Origin: Roseibium sediminicola
Lineage (GTDB): Bacteria > Pseudomonadota > Alphaproteobacteria > Rhizobiales > Stappiaceae
DNA: 64,000 nucleotides
Reading direction: 5' to 3'
Assembly: GCF_023156505.1 (NCBI RefSeq)
Contig: NZ_JALNMJ010000008.1
Coordinates: forward strand, 62,001-126,000
Part shown: piece by piece, positions 13,952-22,400 of the stretch
Numbering within the stretch: position 1 is the stretch's first letter
Layout: every line of letters begins with the position of its first letter
Program-made: the position numbers and the translations under genes
The notes under the pieces: model-generated
What the model was told of the DNA's origin: nothing
Databases searched by the model: none
Seen by the model: only the letters and a program-made list of their open reading frames with translations

Positions 13952-14201
13952 ATACTTCACTGTTTTGTGCGTTCCGGCGTCCCCCGGTCTGGCGGGACAG
14001 GATAGCGGTGCAGACCCATCATTGGCGCCTGCATCCTGAGATTTGGGAATTCCGTTTTTTCATTTCAAGAGGGCCTTGCGGGCCGGCAATTCAAAAAATG
14101 AACGCCACATGAACGGCGCCTTCCGGTTGCGTTCAAGTGGTCCGGGGCAATGTCTCTCCAACGTCAGCACGGCGCTGGCGGAACAGACAGGAGAGACCAA
14201 G

Positions 14202-14666
14202 ATGCTCAACAAAGTTTCGAAATTGTCCGCCCCGATCGCCGGCGTCATTCTGCTGGCCTCCGTCGGTTTCGCCACCACTGCCTCCGCCGCGCCGCAGGCT
14301 TCGAACCTGAAACTGCAGACGCCGGCTTCGGAGCTGGTCGTCAAGGTCGACCATCGCCGTGGCCACGGTCACCAGAACTGGGACGGTAGACATGGTGGCC
14401 GGCACCACGCCATGGGTCCGAAGCAGATCCGACGCAGCCTGCGTCACCGCGGCTATCACAAGATCCGCATTCTCGACCGCCGCGGCCCGATGTTCATCGT
14501 CAAGGCGCGTGCCTGGGGCGGTCAGAAATTCCGCCTGGTGGTCGACAGCCGTAACGCGCAGATCGTGCGCAGCCATCCGATCGGTCATCGTGGTGGTCGG
14601 CACGGCGGTTGGAATGGCGGCTGGAACGGCGGCTGGAACGGCGGCTGGCATGGTCCCTGGTATTGA
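14202..14666 (+). CDS. Secreted basic protein with C-terminal Gly-Trp-Asn repeats
   Basis: 154 residues starting at ATG 14202, which has ACAGGAGAG upstream and begins a clear signal peptide (LSAPIAGVILLASVGF, cleavage after ASA near 29). A His/Arg-rich stretch follows, then a ~55-residue PepSY-like segment (PKQIRRSLRHRGYHKIRI ... FRLVVDSRNAQIV). The tail carries three tandem GGWN units. Probably a periplasmic small domain protein; function unknown. The frame is open upstream to 14043 but lacks signal-peptide logic there. Confidence 0.7.
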   Translation: MLNKVSKLSAPIAGVILLASVGFATTASAAPQASNLKLQTPASELVVKVDHRRGHGHQNWDGRHGGRHHAMGPKQIRRSLRHRGYHKIRILDRRGPMFIVKARAWGGQKFRLVVDSRNAQIVRSHPIGHRGGRHGGWNGGWNGGWNGGWHGPWY

Positions 14667-14815
14667 TCTCTCGCCTGTTCGGTTTTTCATGGTCGGCTTC
14701 CCCGGGAGGCCGGCCAGACTTTTTGTGGGCAGTGCACGGCAGAGGCACAGGACAATTTGCCTGTAAGTTATTCTGCTTCAAGATGATATAAGATCGGGGC
14801 CGACCAGAAGTCGTC

Positions 14816-15955
14816 TTGAGGAAAACAGGTATCCGATTGGCCAAGAAACGGAAACAAACCACGCAAGACAGCGCGCCTGCCGCGCTGATCGATCTTCCGG
14901 ACAATCCGGTGCCGGAAGGTGCCCGGTGCGGTTTCGTCGTGACGCCGGACCGCAAGAAGATCCGCTACGCCCATTGGCCGGCCGGCCCGGTGCCGCGCAA
15001 GGGCACCGTGACCTTGCTGCAGGGCCGCGCTGAATTCATCGAAAAATATTTCGAGGTGATCGAGGATCTGCGCGGTCGCGGTTTCGCAGTCGTCACCTTC
15101 GACTGGCGCGGCCAGGGCGGCTCGCAGCGCCTGACCCGCAATCCGAGACGCGGCCATGTCTCCAGTTTCAAGAAATTCCGGATCGATCTCAGAACGGTTC
15201 TGAGGGAAGTCTCGCTGGCCACTTATCCCGGACCGCATTTTGCCCTGGCCCATTCCACAGGCGCCCTGGTGCTCCTGTCCGACACCGACCGGCTGCGCAC
15301 CATGCTCGACAGGGCGGTGCTCACCTCGCCGCTGCTCGGATTGTCGTCAAATGCCTTACCCCCCACGCTTCAGGGAAAGGGACGGGGCTTGTTGCGGATC
15401 CTGAGCCTCGGACTGCTCGGCCGGCGCAGGCTCAGGGCCCAGGCACCGAAGACGTCCTGGCTGATCGACCGGGTTGCGTTTCCGCTGGCACGGCTGTTCT
15501 CGCTGATCGGCCTTGGCCGGCTCTATGTTCCGGGCGGTAACGGCAAACTGTTCGTTTCATTTGAAAAGAACCGTCAGACGTCGGACCGGGTCCGCTTCGA
15601 ACGCTTCAACAAGGTGCTGGCAAAAGCGCCGGAGCTTGGAATCGGTTCGCCGACATTGGGCTGGCTTGCCGCCGTCGGCCGGACGGTGATGCCCTTGCGG
15701 CGCCGGGAGGCCGGACCGAAGATCAAACTGCCCTGCCTGGTTCTGGCCGCCGGCGACGACCGGATCGTGTCGACGCCGATGATCGAGGATTTCGTTTCAC
15801 GGACAAAGGCCGCAGCCTATGTGGAAATCGCAGGCGCTGCCCATGAGCTGATGACGGAGCAGGACGTTTACCGGGATCAGTTCTGGGCCGCCTTCGACGC
15901 GTTTGTGCCCGGCTACGAGGTCGAACAGGACCTGCTGCGCGCGCAGGCGCAATAG
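14816..15955 (+). CDS. Alpha/beta hydrolase, lysophospholipase L2-like
   Basis: 379 residues resembling PldB/monoacylglycerol-lipase-type serine hydrolases. The nucleophile elbow reads AHSTGALVL (usual GHSxG has Ala and Thr here); FDWRGQGGS is the oxyanion/strand region, Asp in AAGDDRIVS and His in GAAHELMTE complete the triad. The N-terminus is basic and lacks a signal peptide. TTG 14816 is used; TTG 14837 with AGG 7 bases upstream is equally possible, since neither has a strong ribosome site. It converges with hisN. Confidence 0.85.
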   Translation: MRKTGIRLAKKRKQTTQDSAPAALIDLPDNPVPEGARCGFVVTPDRKKIRYAHWPAGPVPRKGTVTLLQGRAEFIEKYFEVIEDLRGRGFAVVTFDWRGQGGSQRLTRNPRRGHVSSFKKFRIDLRTVLREVSLATYPGPHFALAHSTGALVLLSDTDRLRTMLDRAVLTSPLLGLSSNALPPTLQGKGRGLLRILSLGLLGRRRLRAQAPKTSWLIDRVAFPLARLFSLIGLGRLYVPGGNGKLFVSFEKNRQTSDRVRFERFNKVLAKAPELGIGSPTLGWLAAVGRTVMPLRRREAGPKIKLPCLVLAAGDDRIVSTPMIEDFVSRTKAAAYVEIAGAAHELMTEQDVYRDQFWAAFDAFVPGYEVEQDLLRAQAQ

Positions 15956-15971
15956 GCCTGCGGTAAGCGCG

Positions 15972-16769
15972 TCAGCCCTTTGCCAGTTCTCTCAAGATGA
16001 TGTCGTGCAGCCGGGGATCGCCCGAGGCGACGATCTGGCCGCCCTCGGACGGCGCGCCGCCGGTCCAGGTGGTCACGACACCGCCCGCTCCCTCGATGAT
16101 CGGCACCAGGGCGACGATGTCATAGGCCTGCAGGCCCGCCTCGATCACGGCATCGCCGTGCCCGGCGGCGACCATGCAATAGGCATAACAATCCGTACCG
16201 TAACGGGACAGTTGCACCTTGGCTTCGACCCGGTCATAGGCGGGCCGCTCCGCGTCGTTGAAGAGGGCTGGTGTCGTGGTGAAGATGGTCGCTTCTTCCA
16301 ATTGGGCGCACGATCTTGTCCGGATCTGATTGGTGCCGAGTGGACCGCGATACCAGGCCGTGGAGCAATCGCCGCCGAACCGTTCGCCGATATAGGGTTG
16401 GACCATCATGCCGAGGCTGGGTTTGCCGTCTGTGCTGAGGCCGATCAGCGTGCCCCAGGTCGGCAAGCCGGTGATGAAGGCGCGGGTACCGTCGATCGGG
16501 TCCAGCACCCAGACATGTTCGGCATCAAGATTTTCAGGTCCGTGCTCCTCTCCCAGAATGCCGTGCTCCGGATGGGCGCTGTTGATCAGCTCGCGCATGG
16601 CGGTCTCGCCGTTTTTGTCGGCGACAGTCACAGGATCGAAGCCGGTCTCCCACTTGTTGTCGATGTCAAATCCCTGCCGGAAATGCGGCATGATCGCGTG
16701 GCTTGCGGCATCGGCGAGCCGGTCCAGGAAAGGGGCAAATGCGTGGGAGCTGAAAACAGGCTGCGACAT
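15972..16769 (-). CDS. hisN: Inositol monophosphatase family, histidinol-phosphatase (HisN) type
   Basis: 265-residue Mg/Li-type phosphatase. Metal-site motifs are GEEHG and DPIDGTRAFITGLPTWG; the latter long form is typical of HisN rather than general inositol monophosphatase. C-terminal AYDIVALVPIIEGAGG is the second metal motif (WD replaced by YD). Probable last-but-one step of histidine synthesis, though inositol phosphate activity cannot be excluded. ATG 16769 is chosen with GGAGG eight bases upstream. Confidence 0.85.
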   Translation of the reverse strand: MSQPVFSSHAFAPFLDRLADAASHAIMPHFRQGFDIDNKWETGFDPVTVADKNGETAMRELINSAHPEHGILGEEHGPENLDAEHVWVLDPIDGTRAFITGLPTWGTLIGLSTDGKPSLGMMVQPYIGERFGGDCSTAWYRGPLGTNQIRTRSCAQLEEATIFTTTPALFNDAERPAYDRVEAKVQLSRYGTDCYAYCMVAAGHGDAVIEAGLQAYDIVALVPIIEGAGGVVTTWTGGAPSEGGQIVASGDPRLHDIILRELAKG

Positions 16770-16911
16770 CAATATCCTCCACCGGGCGGCATGCCGCCCG
16801 CAAACGGTCAATCTCGAATCGCCGCCTGTATAACCCGTTCTGCAAAAAAAAGGATCGGCAAAACCTGACTAACTGCTCATACTTTGTTCAGTTTGAGGAC
16901 CGCTGACGGCT

Positions 16912-16940
16912 TGACCTTTGTGCGGTGCAATGCGATTTTA
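16912..16940 (+). promoter_or_regulatory. Sigma-70-like promoter for the small RNA
   Basis: TTGACC (16912-16917), 17-base spacer, ATTTTA (16935-16940). No gene follows on this strand before the terminator at 17002-17030, so this promoter would serve a short untranslated transcript. Confidence 0.5.
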
Positions 16941-16949
16941 TTGCGGTGC

Positions 16950-17030
16950 GATACGTTGTGTCGCATCGCCCTCCTTGGGCGTTTCCTCCCTAGACTCGGG
17001 CCGCCTCATTCTTGAGCGCGGCCTTTTTTT
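16950..17030 (+). ncRNA. Small RNA of the mmgR/suhB (alpha-r8) type
   Basis: About 80 nt: a hairpin GCATCGCCC/TTGGGCG region, a pyrimidine-rich single-stranded stretch GTTTCCTCCCTAGACTC (anti-Shine-Dalgarno-like), then a rho-independent terminator GGCCGC (16999-17004) / GCGGCC (17017-17022) with eight T. Sequence around CCTCCCTAGACTCGGGCCGC and position beside an inositol monophosphatase-family gene match my memory of the suhB motif, later named mmgR in Sinorhizobium, an Hfq-linked RNA affecting polyhydroxybutyrate storage. The family name is from memory; the promoter and terminator are seen. Confidence 0.7.
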
Positions 17031-17950
17031 TATTCCGCTGCGATGGAATCGGCCGGAAGGGCCGCGTCGGGCATGGAGGTCAGTTCGCGCGCAAAATTGC
17101 GCAGATTGTGGAAGAGATCGCCGAAGCCGGCGGACGGCTCCTGGGTGGTCTCGTCCAAATAGAGGCCCCGGTTGATTTCGATCTGCAGGGCGTGCAGGCC
17201 GCTGGCCGGGCGGCCGTAATGTTCGGTGATGAAACCGCCGGCATAGGGTTTGTTGCGGCTGACGCTGTAGCCCATGTCCTTCAGAACGGAACAGGCGAAA
17301 TCTGTCAGGTCGCTGCTGCAGCTGGTGCCGTAGCGGTCGCCGAGGATGAAATCGGGCCGTGTGTCGGTTGTCTGGCATTTGACGCTGGAAGGCATCGAGT
17401 GGCAGTCGATCAGCACCGCGTGACCGAAGGTGACATGCGTCTGGGCGAGCAGGCGGCGCAGCGTCGAATGATACGGTTTGTAGATTTCCTCGACCCGGTT
17501 GAGAGCCTCTTCCACGGGAAGCTTATGCCGGTAGATCTCGTGATTCTCGCTGACGATCCGCGCCACGGTGCCAAGCCCGCCGGCCACCCGGATCGAGCGG
17601 ATATTGGCGTAGGTCGGCAGCCGGCCGTCGAACATCTTGGGGTCGAGCTCATAGGGCTCGCGGTTCACATCCAGATAGGCCCTGGGGAAATGGGCCCTGA
17701 GCAAGGGCGCGCCAAGCGGGACGACATGAGCGAACAGATCATCCACGTAAGCGTCTTCCGAACGCCGGATGGCCCGTTCGTCCAGGCGGGACGAGGCGAG
17801 AAAAGTCCTGGAATACTGACGACCGGAATGGGGAGAGTTGAAAACGAACGGAACCCGCTGATCGGCGGGGCATAGAACGTCGAAAGCCGGCAAGCCGTTG
17901 AAATCGGCTTCAAAGGCGGCGTGCGAGGAAGGCTTCTGATCGTCCGTCAA
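17030..17950 (-). CDS. N-formylglutamate amidohydrolase family protein (copy 1)
   Basis: 306 residues, zinc-dependent amidohydrolase of the FGase family (HutG type), expected to split N-formylglutamate or a related N-acyl amino acid. Motifs: FNSPHSG, RSEDAYVD, HFPRAYLDVNREPYELDP, LIDCHSMPS, DFILGDRYGTSC, LQIEINRGLY. Start TTG at 17950 has only a weak GGGAA upstream, but no better codon follows before conserved sequence. The stop codon touches the T-tract of the small RNA terminator. Divergent from cpdR over 186 bases. No other hut genes are nearby, so histidine catabolism is not implied. Confidence 0.88.
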   Translation of the reverse strand: MTDDQKPSSHAAFEADFNGLPAFDVLCPADQRVPFVFNSPHSGRQYSRTFLASSRLDERAIRRSEDAYVDDLFAHVVPLGAPLLRAHFPRAYLDVNREPYELDPKMFDGRLPTYANIRSIRVAGGLGTVARIVSENHEIYRHKLPVEEALNRVEEIYKPYHSTLRRLLAQTHVTFGHAVLIDCHSMPSSVKCQTTDTRPDFILGDRYGTSCSSDLTDFACSVLKDMGYSVSRNKPYAGGFITEHYGRPASGLHALQIEINRGLYLDETTQEPSAGFGDLFHNLRNFARELTSMPDAALPADSIAAE

Positions 17951-18136
17951 ATTATGGTTCCCGTTTGTCGCCCGGTTCGGCTGATTGCCTATGGTGCCAA
18001 GGAATCAACACGCAGTCCACAGTGGCGCCATCAAAACCTCAGGAGAACCAATTCTCCCTATCATTCTGTGGAATTCGAGCTATAACCGGCAACAAGAACG
18101 TACCGTCACCAAACAAAAGGGAAATGGTCGATAACA

Positions 18137-18496
18137 ATGCCGCGTATCCTGCTTGCCGAAGATGATAATGACATGCGCCGCTTCCTGGCGAAGGCGCTGG
18201 AAAATGCCGGATACGACGTCGTGTCGTTCGACAATGGCAAAAGCGCCTATGAGCGGCTGCGTGAGGAACCGTTCTCTTTGCTGCTGACGGATATCGTGAT
18301 GCCGGAAATGGACGGGATCGAACTGGCACGCCGGGCGACGGAACTCGATCCGGATCTCAAGGTGATGTTCATCACCGGCTTTGCCGCCGTTGCCCTCAAT
18401 CCGGAATCGGACGCGCCCAAGGATGCCAAGGTCCTGTCCAAGCCGTTCCATTTGAAGGATCTGGTGCAGGAAGTGGAGCGGATGCTGGCGGCCTGA
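18137..18496 (+). CDS. cpdR: Single-domain response regulator CpdR
   Basis: 119-residue receiver domain without output. Phospho-acceptor is D52 (LLLTDIVMPEMDG); acidic pocket EDD (8-10), Thr in FITGFA and Lys in SKPF complete the site. In Caulobacter and rhizobia, unphosphorylated CpdR binds ClpXP and, with RcdA and PopA, directs turnover of CtrA and other proteins; the CckA-ChpT phosphorelay switches it off. The C-terminus ends in LAA, like the Ala-ended tail through which CpdR itself is degraded. The receiver sequence and tail are near-diagnostic. Confidence 0.95.
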   Translation: MPRILLAEDDNDMRRFLAKALENAGYDVVSFDNGKSAYERLREEPFSLLLTDIVMPEMDGIELARRATELDPDLKVMFITGFAAVALNPESDAPKDAKVLSKPFHLKDLVQEVERMLAA

Positions 18497-18584
18497 GGCC
18501 GCGCGAAAGCGGACCTGACCAAGGGGCCCGTTGGGGTGGCGGAACGGACTGGGGAATTTTTGACGGTTCGATGAAAAAGGGGGG

Positions 18585-18613
18585 TTGCACAGTTTGCCGT
18601 TCCCCGTTATATC
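18585..18613 (+). promoter_or_regulatory. Promoter of tRNA-Val
   Basis: TTGCAC (18585-18590), 17-base spacer, TATATC (18608-18613), predicting transcription about 37 bases before the mature tRNA. Confidence 0.65.
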
Positions 18614-18656
18614 GCACTCCACCACGGCGTTGGGGCGCCGGACTACCGAGAAATTC

Positions 18657-18731
18657 GGGCGTGTAGCTCAGCGGGAGAGCACTTCGTTGACATCGAAGGG
18701 GTCACAGGTTCAATCCCTGTCACGCCCACCA
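18657..18731 (+). tRNA. tRNA-Val (anticodon GAC)
   Basis: Acceptor GGGCGTG (18657-18663) pairs with CACGCCC (18721-18727), followed by A and encoded CCA. D arm AGCTCAGCGGGAGAGC, anticodon stem CTTCG/CGAAG with loop TTGACAT (anticodon GAC), T arm with GGTTCAATCC. All cloverleaf features are intact; 75 nt. Confidence 0.97.
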
Positions 18732-18822
18732 TTATTGCGCTGGTTGTTGGTTTCAGGCAGCGCGGATTGATCTGAAGACAGGCGCATCTGTTGCCGCTGC
18801 TTCCAGGACGATCCATCGAATG

Positions 18823-18847
18823 TGAGCGCCTTTGGCGCTCATTTGGT
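18823..18847 (+). terminator. Possible terminator after tRNA-Val / hairpin before rpmJ
   Basis: Stem TGAGCGCC (18823-18830) / GGCGCTCA (18834-18841) with loop TTT, then TTTGGTTT. Could end the tRNA transcript or lie in the rpmJ leader. Confidence 0.5.
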
Positions 18848-18881
18848 TTAAAGAAGCAGGGCCCTCAAGGGGGACAGTGAC

Positions 18882-19007
18882 ATGAAGATCAAGAATTCGC
18901 TTAAAGCGCTGATGACCCGCCACCGCGACAACCGCATGGTTCGCCGTAAAGGCCGCGTCTACATCATCAACAAGAAAAACCCGCGTTTCAAAGCACGCCA
19001 GGGTTGA
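18882..19007 (+). CDS. rpmJ: 50S ribosomal protein L36, cysteine-free form
   Basis: 41 residues ([20 protein letters not shown] ... NPRFKARQG). It matches the alternative L36 class that lacks the zinc-binding Cys3His set of the standard protein. Strongly basic. ATG 18882 is preceded by AAGGGGGACAG. The gene is monocistronic, between tRNA-Val and a TPR gene, which is the usual alphaproteobacterial arrangement for this L36 outside the ribosomal clusters. Confidence 0.95.
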   Translation: MKIKNSLKALMTRHRDNRMVRRKGRVYIINKKNPRFKARQG

Positions 19008-19169
19008 TCCTGTTGCTGCGCCAAAGGTTGGCTGCAGACTGAAAACGCTCGCATTGAGAAGCGGTTAGCCCGCTTCTTCGTGGAGCTTTTTCAACTTTGC
19101 AGGACCGGCGCACGAAGATGTGTCAAATTCCCGGATTGACCGCCGCATGCAGCGACCCATAATCGCTGC

Positions 19170-19832
19170 ATGCGGATTTTTGTGTTTGCCCTTCTTTTCA
19201 TTCTCTGCCCGGCTGTCGCGGGCGCGCAGCCCGTGCCGGATCTCGGCCCGGAAGCCGAGCCGCCATCTGCCGAGGACTTCAATCCCCTGCCGGAGGACCT
19301 GCCGGAAGAGGGGGGGCAGGTCGTCGTGGAGGAAAGCGACCCGGACGAAGAGGAAGACCGACTGGATGACCTTTTCGCCGGGCTCGCTGAGGCAGAGACC
19401 CCTAAGGCGGCCGAGCGCATCGCGCGGGATATCCAGATCATGTGGATGGAATCCGGCAGCCCCACTGTGGACGTCCTGATGTCGCGGGCGGGCAAGGCCA
19501 TCCAGGCCGAGGATCACGGGCTGGCGCTCGATCTTCTGGATGTCGTCGTGATCCTGAAGCCGTCCTTTGCCGAGGGCTGGAACCGGCGCGCCACCGTTCA
19601 TTACATGCGCGAGGATTTTGGTAAGTCGCTCGTCGATATCGAGCGCACGCTGGCGCTGGAGCCGCGTCATTGGGGGGCTCTGTCAGGCCTTGCGATCATT
19701 CAGCGCCGTCTTGGCTTAAAGAACGACGCGCTGAAAACCTTCAAACGTGCCCTGGAGGTCAATCCCGGTCTTGAAAACGCCACCAAGGCGATCGAGGACC
19801 TGGAAAAGGACGCCGAAGGCGAACCGACCTGA
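19170..19832 (+). CDS. Periplasmic TPR-repeat protein
   Basis: 220 residues. Signal peptide 1-20 (FVFALLFILCPAVAGAQ), then a Glu/Pro/Asp-rich acidic linker (21-60) and a helical region with two or three TPR units from about 105 (GLALDLLDVVVILKPSFAEG, ALSGLAIIQRRLGLKNDAL, FKRALEVNPGLENATKA). Likely a protein-interaction scaffold in the periplasm. Partner unknown. Start ATG lies just after a purine-poor leader, so the ribosome site is weak. Confidence 0.8.
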   Translation: MRIFVFALLFILCPAVAGAQPVPDLGPEAEPPSAEDFNPLPEDLPEEGGQVVVEESDPDEEEDRLDDLFAGLAEAETPKAAERIARDIQIMWMESGSPTVDVLMSRAGKAIQAEDHGLALDLLDVVVILKPSFAEGWNRRATVHYMREDFGKSLVDIERTLALEPRHWGALSGLAIIQRRLGLKNDALKTFKRALEVNPGLENATKAIEDLEKDAEGEPT

Positions 19833-19902
19833 TTTCCATTTTCTTGCACATACCAGCAGGCAGTGCACTTGATCGCCGCCAGGGCAATGCTATGTCCGCC
19901 CT

Positions 19903-20907
19903 ATGATCTGGATTGTTGTTTGCGTCTTGGCGCTGGTGCTCTTACTCGCCCTCTATTCACTTGTCCGAACCCGGCTGATGGCCCGCAGTTTGGCGCCGGA
20001 TGGCGCTTTTGCAACTGTTGACGGGGTTCGGCTGCATTATCACTACCATCGGGTGCCGACCCAGAAGCAGTCAGACCCCGTTCTGGTGTTTCTGCACGGT
20101 GCCAGCGGCAGCGCTTATGACACGCGCCTGGCCTTCGAGGCGATCTATCGCGGACGCAGCCCGGTGCTTTTTGTCGACCGGCCCGGCCTGGGATTCTCCG
20201 AGCGCGGCCGGGATGAGCACGTGCCGCCGGCCGGGCAGGCGCATCTGATTGCCGGGCTTTTGGATGAGCTGGAGATCGAAACGGCGGTGGTGGTCGGGCA
20301 TTCCCTGGCCGGATCCGTAACCACGGCTCTTGGGCTTGCCGCGCCGGAGCGGGTCAAGGGCCTGGCCTTTCTGGCGCCTGTCACCCATGTCTGGCCGGGC
20401 GGCGTCAACTGGTACTATTCGCTCGCTGCGCTGCCGGTCATCGGCTGGCTGTTTGTCTGGACGCTGACGTTGCCGGTGGGCGAACGATTGGCACCGGCGA
20501 TGATGCGCAATGTGTTTCATCCCGATCCTGCCGTGCCGGACTATGCTGGCGCCATCCGGCTGCCGCTTCTGTTCCGGCCGCACAGTTTTCGGGCGAATGC
20601 CGAGCAGATCTGCAGCGTCAAGGAAGCGGTGCGCACGCAGGCCGCCCGCTATGTCGAGCTGAGCCAGCCGGCGCTGGTGGTCACAGGAACGGAGGACACG
20701 GTGGTCTGGCCGTCGATCCATTGCGAGGGATTGATCCGCGACCTTCCGGACGTGGAAACGCTCCTGCTGGACCTGGCCGGTCACATGCCCCACCACACGC
20801 ACACAACGGATATCTGCGCCGCCCTGGACAGGCTTGTGACGCGGGTAACGGCCAAAGAGGCTGATGGCCTGTCCAAAGGCGCGCCGGAGACCCTGCAGCC
20901 GGCATAA
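19903..20907 (+). CDS. Membrane-anchored alpha/beta hydrolase
   Basis: 334 residues. An N-terminal membrane helix (VVCVLALVLLLALYSLV, 3-20) is followed by a serine hydrolase domain: oxyanion region FLHGASGSAYD, DRPGLGFSER, nucleophile elbow VVGHSLAGSV, acid in TGTEDTVVW and His in LAGHMPHHTH. A hydrophobic stretch around 165-185 may be a cap helix. Substrate unknown. It converges with pyruvate kinase and shares its terminator. Confidence 0.87.
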   Translation: MIWIVVCVLALVLLLALYSLVRTRLMARSLAPDGAFATVDGVRLHYHYHRVPTQKQSDPVLVFLHGASGSAYDTRLAFEAIYRGRSPVLFVDRPGLGFSERGRDEHVPPAGQAHLIAGLLDELEIETAVVVGHSLAGSVTTALGLAAPERVKGLAFLAPVTHVWPGGVNWYYSLAALPVIGWLFVWTLTLPVGERLAPAMMRNVFHPDPAVPDYAGAIRLPLLFRPHSFRANAEQICSVKEAVRTQAARYVELSQPALVVTGTEDTVVWPSIHCEGLIRDLPDVETLLLDLAGHMPHHTHTTDICAALDRLVTRVTAKEADGLSKGAPETLQPA

Positions 20908-20933
20908 AAAAGGCGGCCCCGCGGCCGCCTTTC
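20908..20933. terminator. Bidirectional terminator between hydrolase gene and pyk
   Basis: Stem AGGCGGCC (20911-20918) / GGCCGCCT (20923-20930), loop CCGC, A-tract on the left and TTTCTT on the right. Confidence 0.8.
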
Positions 20934-20963
20934 TTCAATCGATTAGTTCAACCGATTAGATCT

Positions 20964-22400
20964 TCAAATGCCGCCCTGGCCGTCATTGCCGACAAAGGCA
21001 ATCCGCAACATGTTGGTGGAGCCGGGGGTGCCGAAGGGCACGCCTGCGGTGACGATGATGCGCTGGCCCGGCTTGGCGAAATCCTCAGTGAAGGAAATGC
21101 GGCAGGCGCGGTCGATCATGTCTTCCTCGTTGGCGGCATCCTCACTGACGACACAGTGCAGGCCCCAGCCGAGGGACAGGCGGCGCGCGGTTGCCAGAAC
21201 CGGCGACAGAACGATCACAGGGGAAGCCGGCCGTTCACGGGACGCTCTCAGGCCGGTGGCTCCAGACGTGGTGTAGCAGACGACGGCGGCCAGATTGAGC
21301 GTTTCGGCGATCTGGCGCGCGGCGGCGGAGATCGCGTCGGCACCGGTTGCCTCGGGCTCGGTCCGCTGGGCGTAAATGATGTTGCGGTAGTTGCTGTCCT
21401 GCTCAACCTGCTGGGCAATCTTGTCCATCGTGGCGACAGCCTCGATCGGAAAGTCGCCAGCGGCAGATTCGGCGGACAGCATCACTGCGTCGGCGCCTTC
21501 AAAGACGGCGGTGGCCACATCGGACACCTCGGCGCGGGTCGGCACCGGTGCGGTGATCATCGATTCCAGCATCTGCGTGGCGATCACCACCGGTTTGCCG
21601 GCGCGGCGGCAGGCACGGGTGATGCGCTTCTGCAGGCCTGGAACCTGTTCCAGCGGCAGTTCAACGCCCAGATCGCCGCGGGCAACCATGATGGCGTCGG
21701 AAAGTTCGATGATCTCGTCCAGCCGGCCGATGGCCTGCGGCTTTTCGATCTTGGCCAGAACGCCGGCGCGGCCGCGGGTGATCTTGCGCACTTCGGCAAT
21801 ATCGTCCGGACGCTGCACGAAGGACAGGGCCACCCAGTCGACATTCTGGTCGAGCGCCGCGATCAGGTCCTTGTGGTCCTTCTCGGTCATTGCGCTGGTC
21901 TTGATTTCACTGTCAGGGACGCTGACGCCCTTGCGGTCGGAGAGCTTTCCGCCGACGACCACTTCCGTGACCGCCTTGGTGGCGCTGGCCTTGACGACCT
22001 TCAGCTGGACCTTGCCGTCATCGAGCAGCAGCCGATGACCGGGTTCCAGCGCCTGAAGAATTTCGGGATGCGGCAGGTGTACCCGGTTGACGTTGCCGCC
22101 GGATGTGTCGGCATCAAGCGTGAAGGTCGCGCCGTTCTCCAGCATCACCGGACCGTCGGCAAAGGTGCCCACACGCAGTTTCGGTCCCTGCAGATCGGCA
22201 AGAATGCCAATCGGCCGCCCAAGTTTCTCCTCAACAGAACGGATGCGGCTAACGAGCATCTTCAGACGATCATGATCTGTATGGCTCATGTTGATGCGGA
22301 ACACATCCGCACCTGAGCAATACAGTTTTTCGATGATGTCTTGTTCTGAGGAGGAGGGTCCGAGAGTTGCCAGTATCTTGACTCGTCGGTTACGCCTCAT
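20964..22400 (-). CDS. pyk: Pyruvate kinase
   Basis: 478 residues, final glycolytic step (phosphoenolpyruvate + ADP to pyruvate + ATP). N-terminal RRVKILATLGPSS and FRINMSHTDHD, catalytic Lys/metal region, MVARGDLGVELPLEQV and the conserved TRAEVSDVATAV are all present; the C-terminal domain is the usual allosteric domain. ATG 22400 overlaps the stop of the upstream DUF1036 gene in an ATGA arrangement, so the two are coupled. Adjacent DUF1036-pyk is a conserved rhizobial pair. Confidence 0.97.
   Translation of the reverse strand: MRRNRRVKILATLGPSSSEQDIIEKLYCSGADVFRINMSHTDHDRLKMLVSRIRSVEEKLGRPIGILADLQGPKLRVGTFADGPVMLENGATFTLDADTSGGNVNRVHLPHPEILQALEPGHRLLLDDGKVQLKVVKASATKAVTEVVVGGKLSDRKGVSVPDSEIKTSAMTEKDHKDLIAALDQNVDWVALSFVQRPDDIAEVRKITRGRAGVLAKIEKPQAIGRLDEIIELSDAIMVARGDLGVELPLEQVPGLQKRITRACRRAGKPVVIATQMLESMITAPVPTRAEVSDVATAVFEGADAVMLSAESAAGDFPIEAVATMDKIAQQVEQDSNYRNIIYAQRTEPEATGADAISAAARQIAETLNLAAVVCYTTSGATGLRASRERPASPVIVLSPVLATARRLSLGWGLHCVVSEDAANEEDMIDRACRISFTEDFAKPGQRIIVTAGVPFGTPGSTNMLRIAFVGNDGQGGI

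Noticed and set aside
14600..14660. Tandem GGCTGGAACGGC units as a CRISPR-like or regulatory repeat
   Set aside because: The units are in frame, code for the GGWN tail, and have no spacers.
17030..17950. HutG of a histidine-degradation operon
   Set aside because: No hutH, hutU, hutI or hutF in the window; family membership alone does not support this role.
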